Position numbers and translations under genes: made by a program. Below, one piece after another: positions 5,471 to 5,999 of a stretch of 5,999 nucleotides of DNA. The notes under the pieces are model-generated. The model had not been told where the DNA came from. It did not search any database and saw nothing but the letters and a program-made list of their open reading frames with translations. How positions within the stretch are numbered: position 1 is the stretch's first letter; each line of letters starts with the position of its first letter. Origin of the DNA: Bacillota bacterium (GTDB taxonomy: Bacteria; Bacillota; Clostridia; Clostridiales; Clostridiaceae); assembly GCA_023399035.1 (NCBI GenBank), contig JAEWQX010000173.1, positions 1 to 5,999 of the forward strand. The letters are read 5' to 3'.

Positions 5471-5489
5471 AAGGGAGGATTTACCCTTG
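5471..5489 (+). promoter_or_regulatory. rpoC ribosome binding site and start within a small hairpin
   Basis: GGGAGG (5473-5478) is the ribosome binding site, 8 bases before TTG 5487. AAGGG (5471-5475) pairs perfectly with CCCTT (5484-5488) around the loop AGGATTTA. The first two bases of the start codon and part of the ribosome binding site are therefore in a stem, with AGG exposed in the loop. The rpoB stop lies just upstream (5463-5465), so a ribosome finishing rpoB would melt this hairpin, which suggests translational coupling. Confidence 0.55.
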
Positions 5490-5999
5490 TTTGAATTAAA
5501 TAATTTTGATGCAATACAAATAGGTTTAGCATCTCCAGAACAAATAAGAGAGTGGTCAAGAGGAGAAGTTAAAAAGCCTGAAACAATTAACTACAGAACA
5601 TTAAAACCAGAAAGAGACGGTTTATTCTGTGAAAGAATTTTTGGACCAATGAAAGATTGGGAATGTCACTGTGGAAAATATAAAAGAGTAAGATATAAAG
5701 GTATAGTTTGTGACAGATGTGGAGTTGAAGTTACAAAAGCTAAGGTAAGAAGAGAAAGAATGGGGCATATAGAATTAGCTGCCCCTGTATCTCACATATG
5801 GTACTTTAAGGGAATTCCATCAAGAATGGGATTAATCCTTGATATGTCACCTAGAGCATTAGAAAAAGTTTTATATTTTGCTTCTTATATAGTAACAGAT
5901 CCAAAAGAAACACCATTATTAAAGAAACAGTTACTTAATGAAAAAGAATATAGAGAAGCTGTAGACAAATATGGTGATGAAAGCTTCGTTGCTAGCATG
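5487..5999 (+). CDS. rpoC: DNA-directed RNA polymerase subunit beta', N-terminal part (3' end outside window)
   Basis: The first 171 codons of beta', which contributes the catalytic magnesium-binding aspartates (beyond this window) and the clamp. The start is TTG at 5487. An in-frame TGA at 5469 blocks anything longer, no ATG is available at the right place, and the family N-terminus (LNNFDAIQIGLASPEQIREW) begins immediately after. Landmarks are GEVKKPETINYRTLKPERDGL (26-46), CERIFGP (48-54), and the zinc-binding site with Cys60, Cys62, Cys75 and Cys78 in the standard CxC-x12-CxxC spacing. RRERMGHIELAAPVSHIWYF and KGIPSRMG follow. No frameshift is seen up to the window edge. It lies 21 bases after rpoB with no promoter or terminator between, so beta and beta' are made from one message. 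Full-length Firmicutes beta' is about 1200 residues. Confidence 0.98.
   Translation, partial: MFELNNFDAIQIGLASPEQIREWSRGEVKKPETINYRTLKPERDGLFCERIFGPMKDWECHCGKYKRVRYKGIVCDRCGVEVTKAKVRRERMGHIELAAPVSHIWYFKGIPSRMGLILDMSPRALEKVLYFASYIVTDPKETPLLKKQLLNEKEYREAVDKYGDESFVASM

Noticed and set aside
1..5999. A mobile element, defence system or other unusual gene cassette
   Set aside because: Every gene is an intact or edge-cut member of the standard rplA-rplJ-rplL-rpoB-rpoC cluster in the usual order, with uniform codon use and no integrase, transposase, tRNA or attachment-site signals.

Overview
This window is a stretch of the conserved ribosomal-protein / RNA-polymerase gene cluster of a low-GC Gram-positive bacterium. 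It is most likely a Clostridium sensu stricto or close relative. The evidence is the very AT-rich DNA, near-exclusive AGA (Arg) and TTA (Leu) codons, strong AGGAGG-type ribosome binding sites, and RpoB/RpoC N-termini and motifs of the Firmicutes type. rplL is followed directly by rpoB, without the methyltransferase gene that lies between them in Bacillus subtilis. All genes read on the + strand, in the order 'rplA - rplJ - rplL - rpoB - rpoC'. rplA is cut by the left window edge and rpoC by the right. The protein-coding content is ordinary housekeeping. I see no mobile element, CRISPR array, defence system or cargo gene.

Layout: 1-315 is the C-terminal part of ribosomal protein L1. 316-522 holds a perfect-consensus sigma-A promoter and an L10-type autoregulatory leader with an intrinsic terminator that can be read through. 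523-1014 is L10 and 1062-1427 is L7/L12; together they form the ribosomal stalk. 1428-1757 (330 bases, no gene) holds a strong intrinsic terminator, an unusually long 74-base imperfect hairpin, a new promoter, and a roughly 165-base leader with several potential stem-loops. 1758-5465 is the complete RNA polymerase beta subunit. 5487-5999 is the start of beta', with a TTG start codon.

How it works together: L10 and L7/L12 assemble as the L10(L12)n stalk. In bacteria with this leader class the complex feeds back on its own mRNA. Here the leader can fold either as a three-way junction or as a terminator. The terminator and separate promoter after rplL suggest that rpoBC is largely uncoupled from the stalk genes. 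rpoB and rpoC sit 21 bases apart and are presumably co-transcribed, giving matched beta and beta' synthesis.

The parts most worth a second look are non-coding: the long hairpin at 1472-1545, the structured rpoB leader at about 1593-1757, and a small hairpin covering the rpoC start. These are fold-by-eye observations and need comparative checking.
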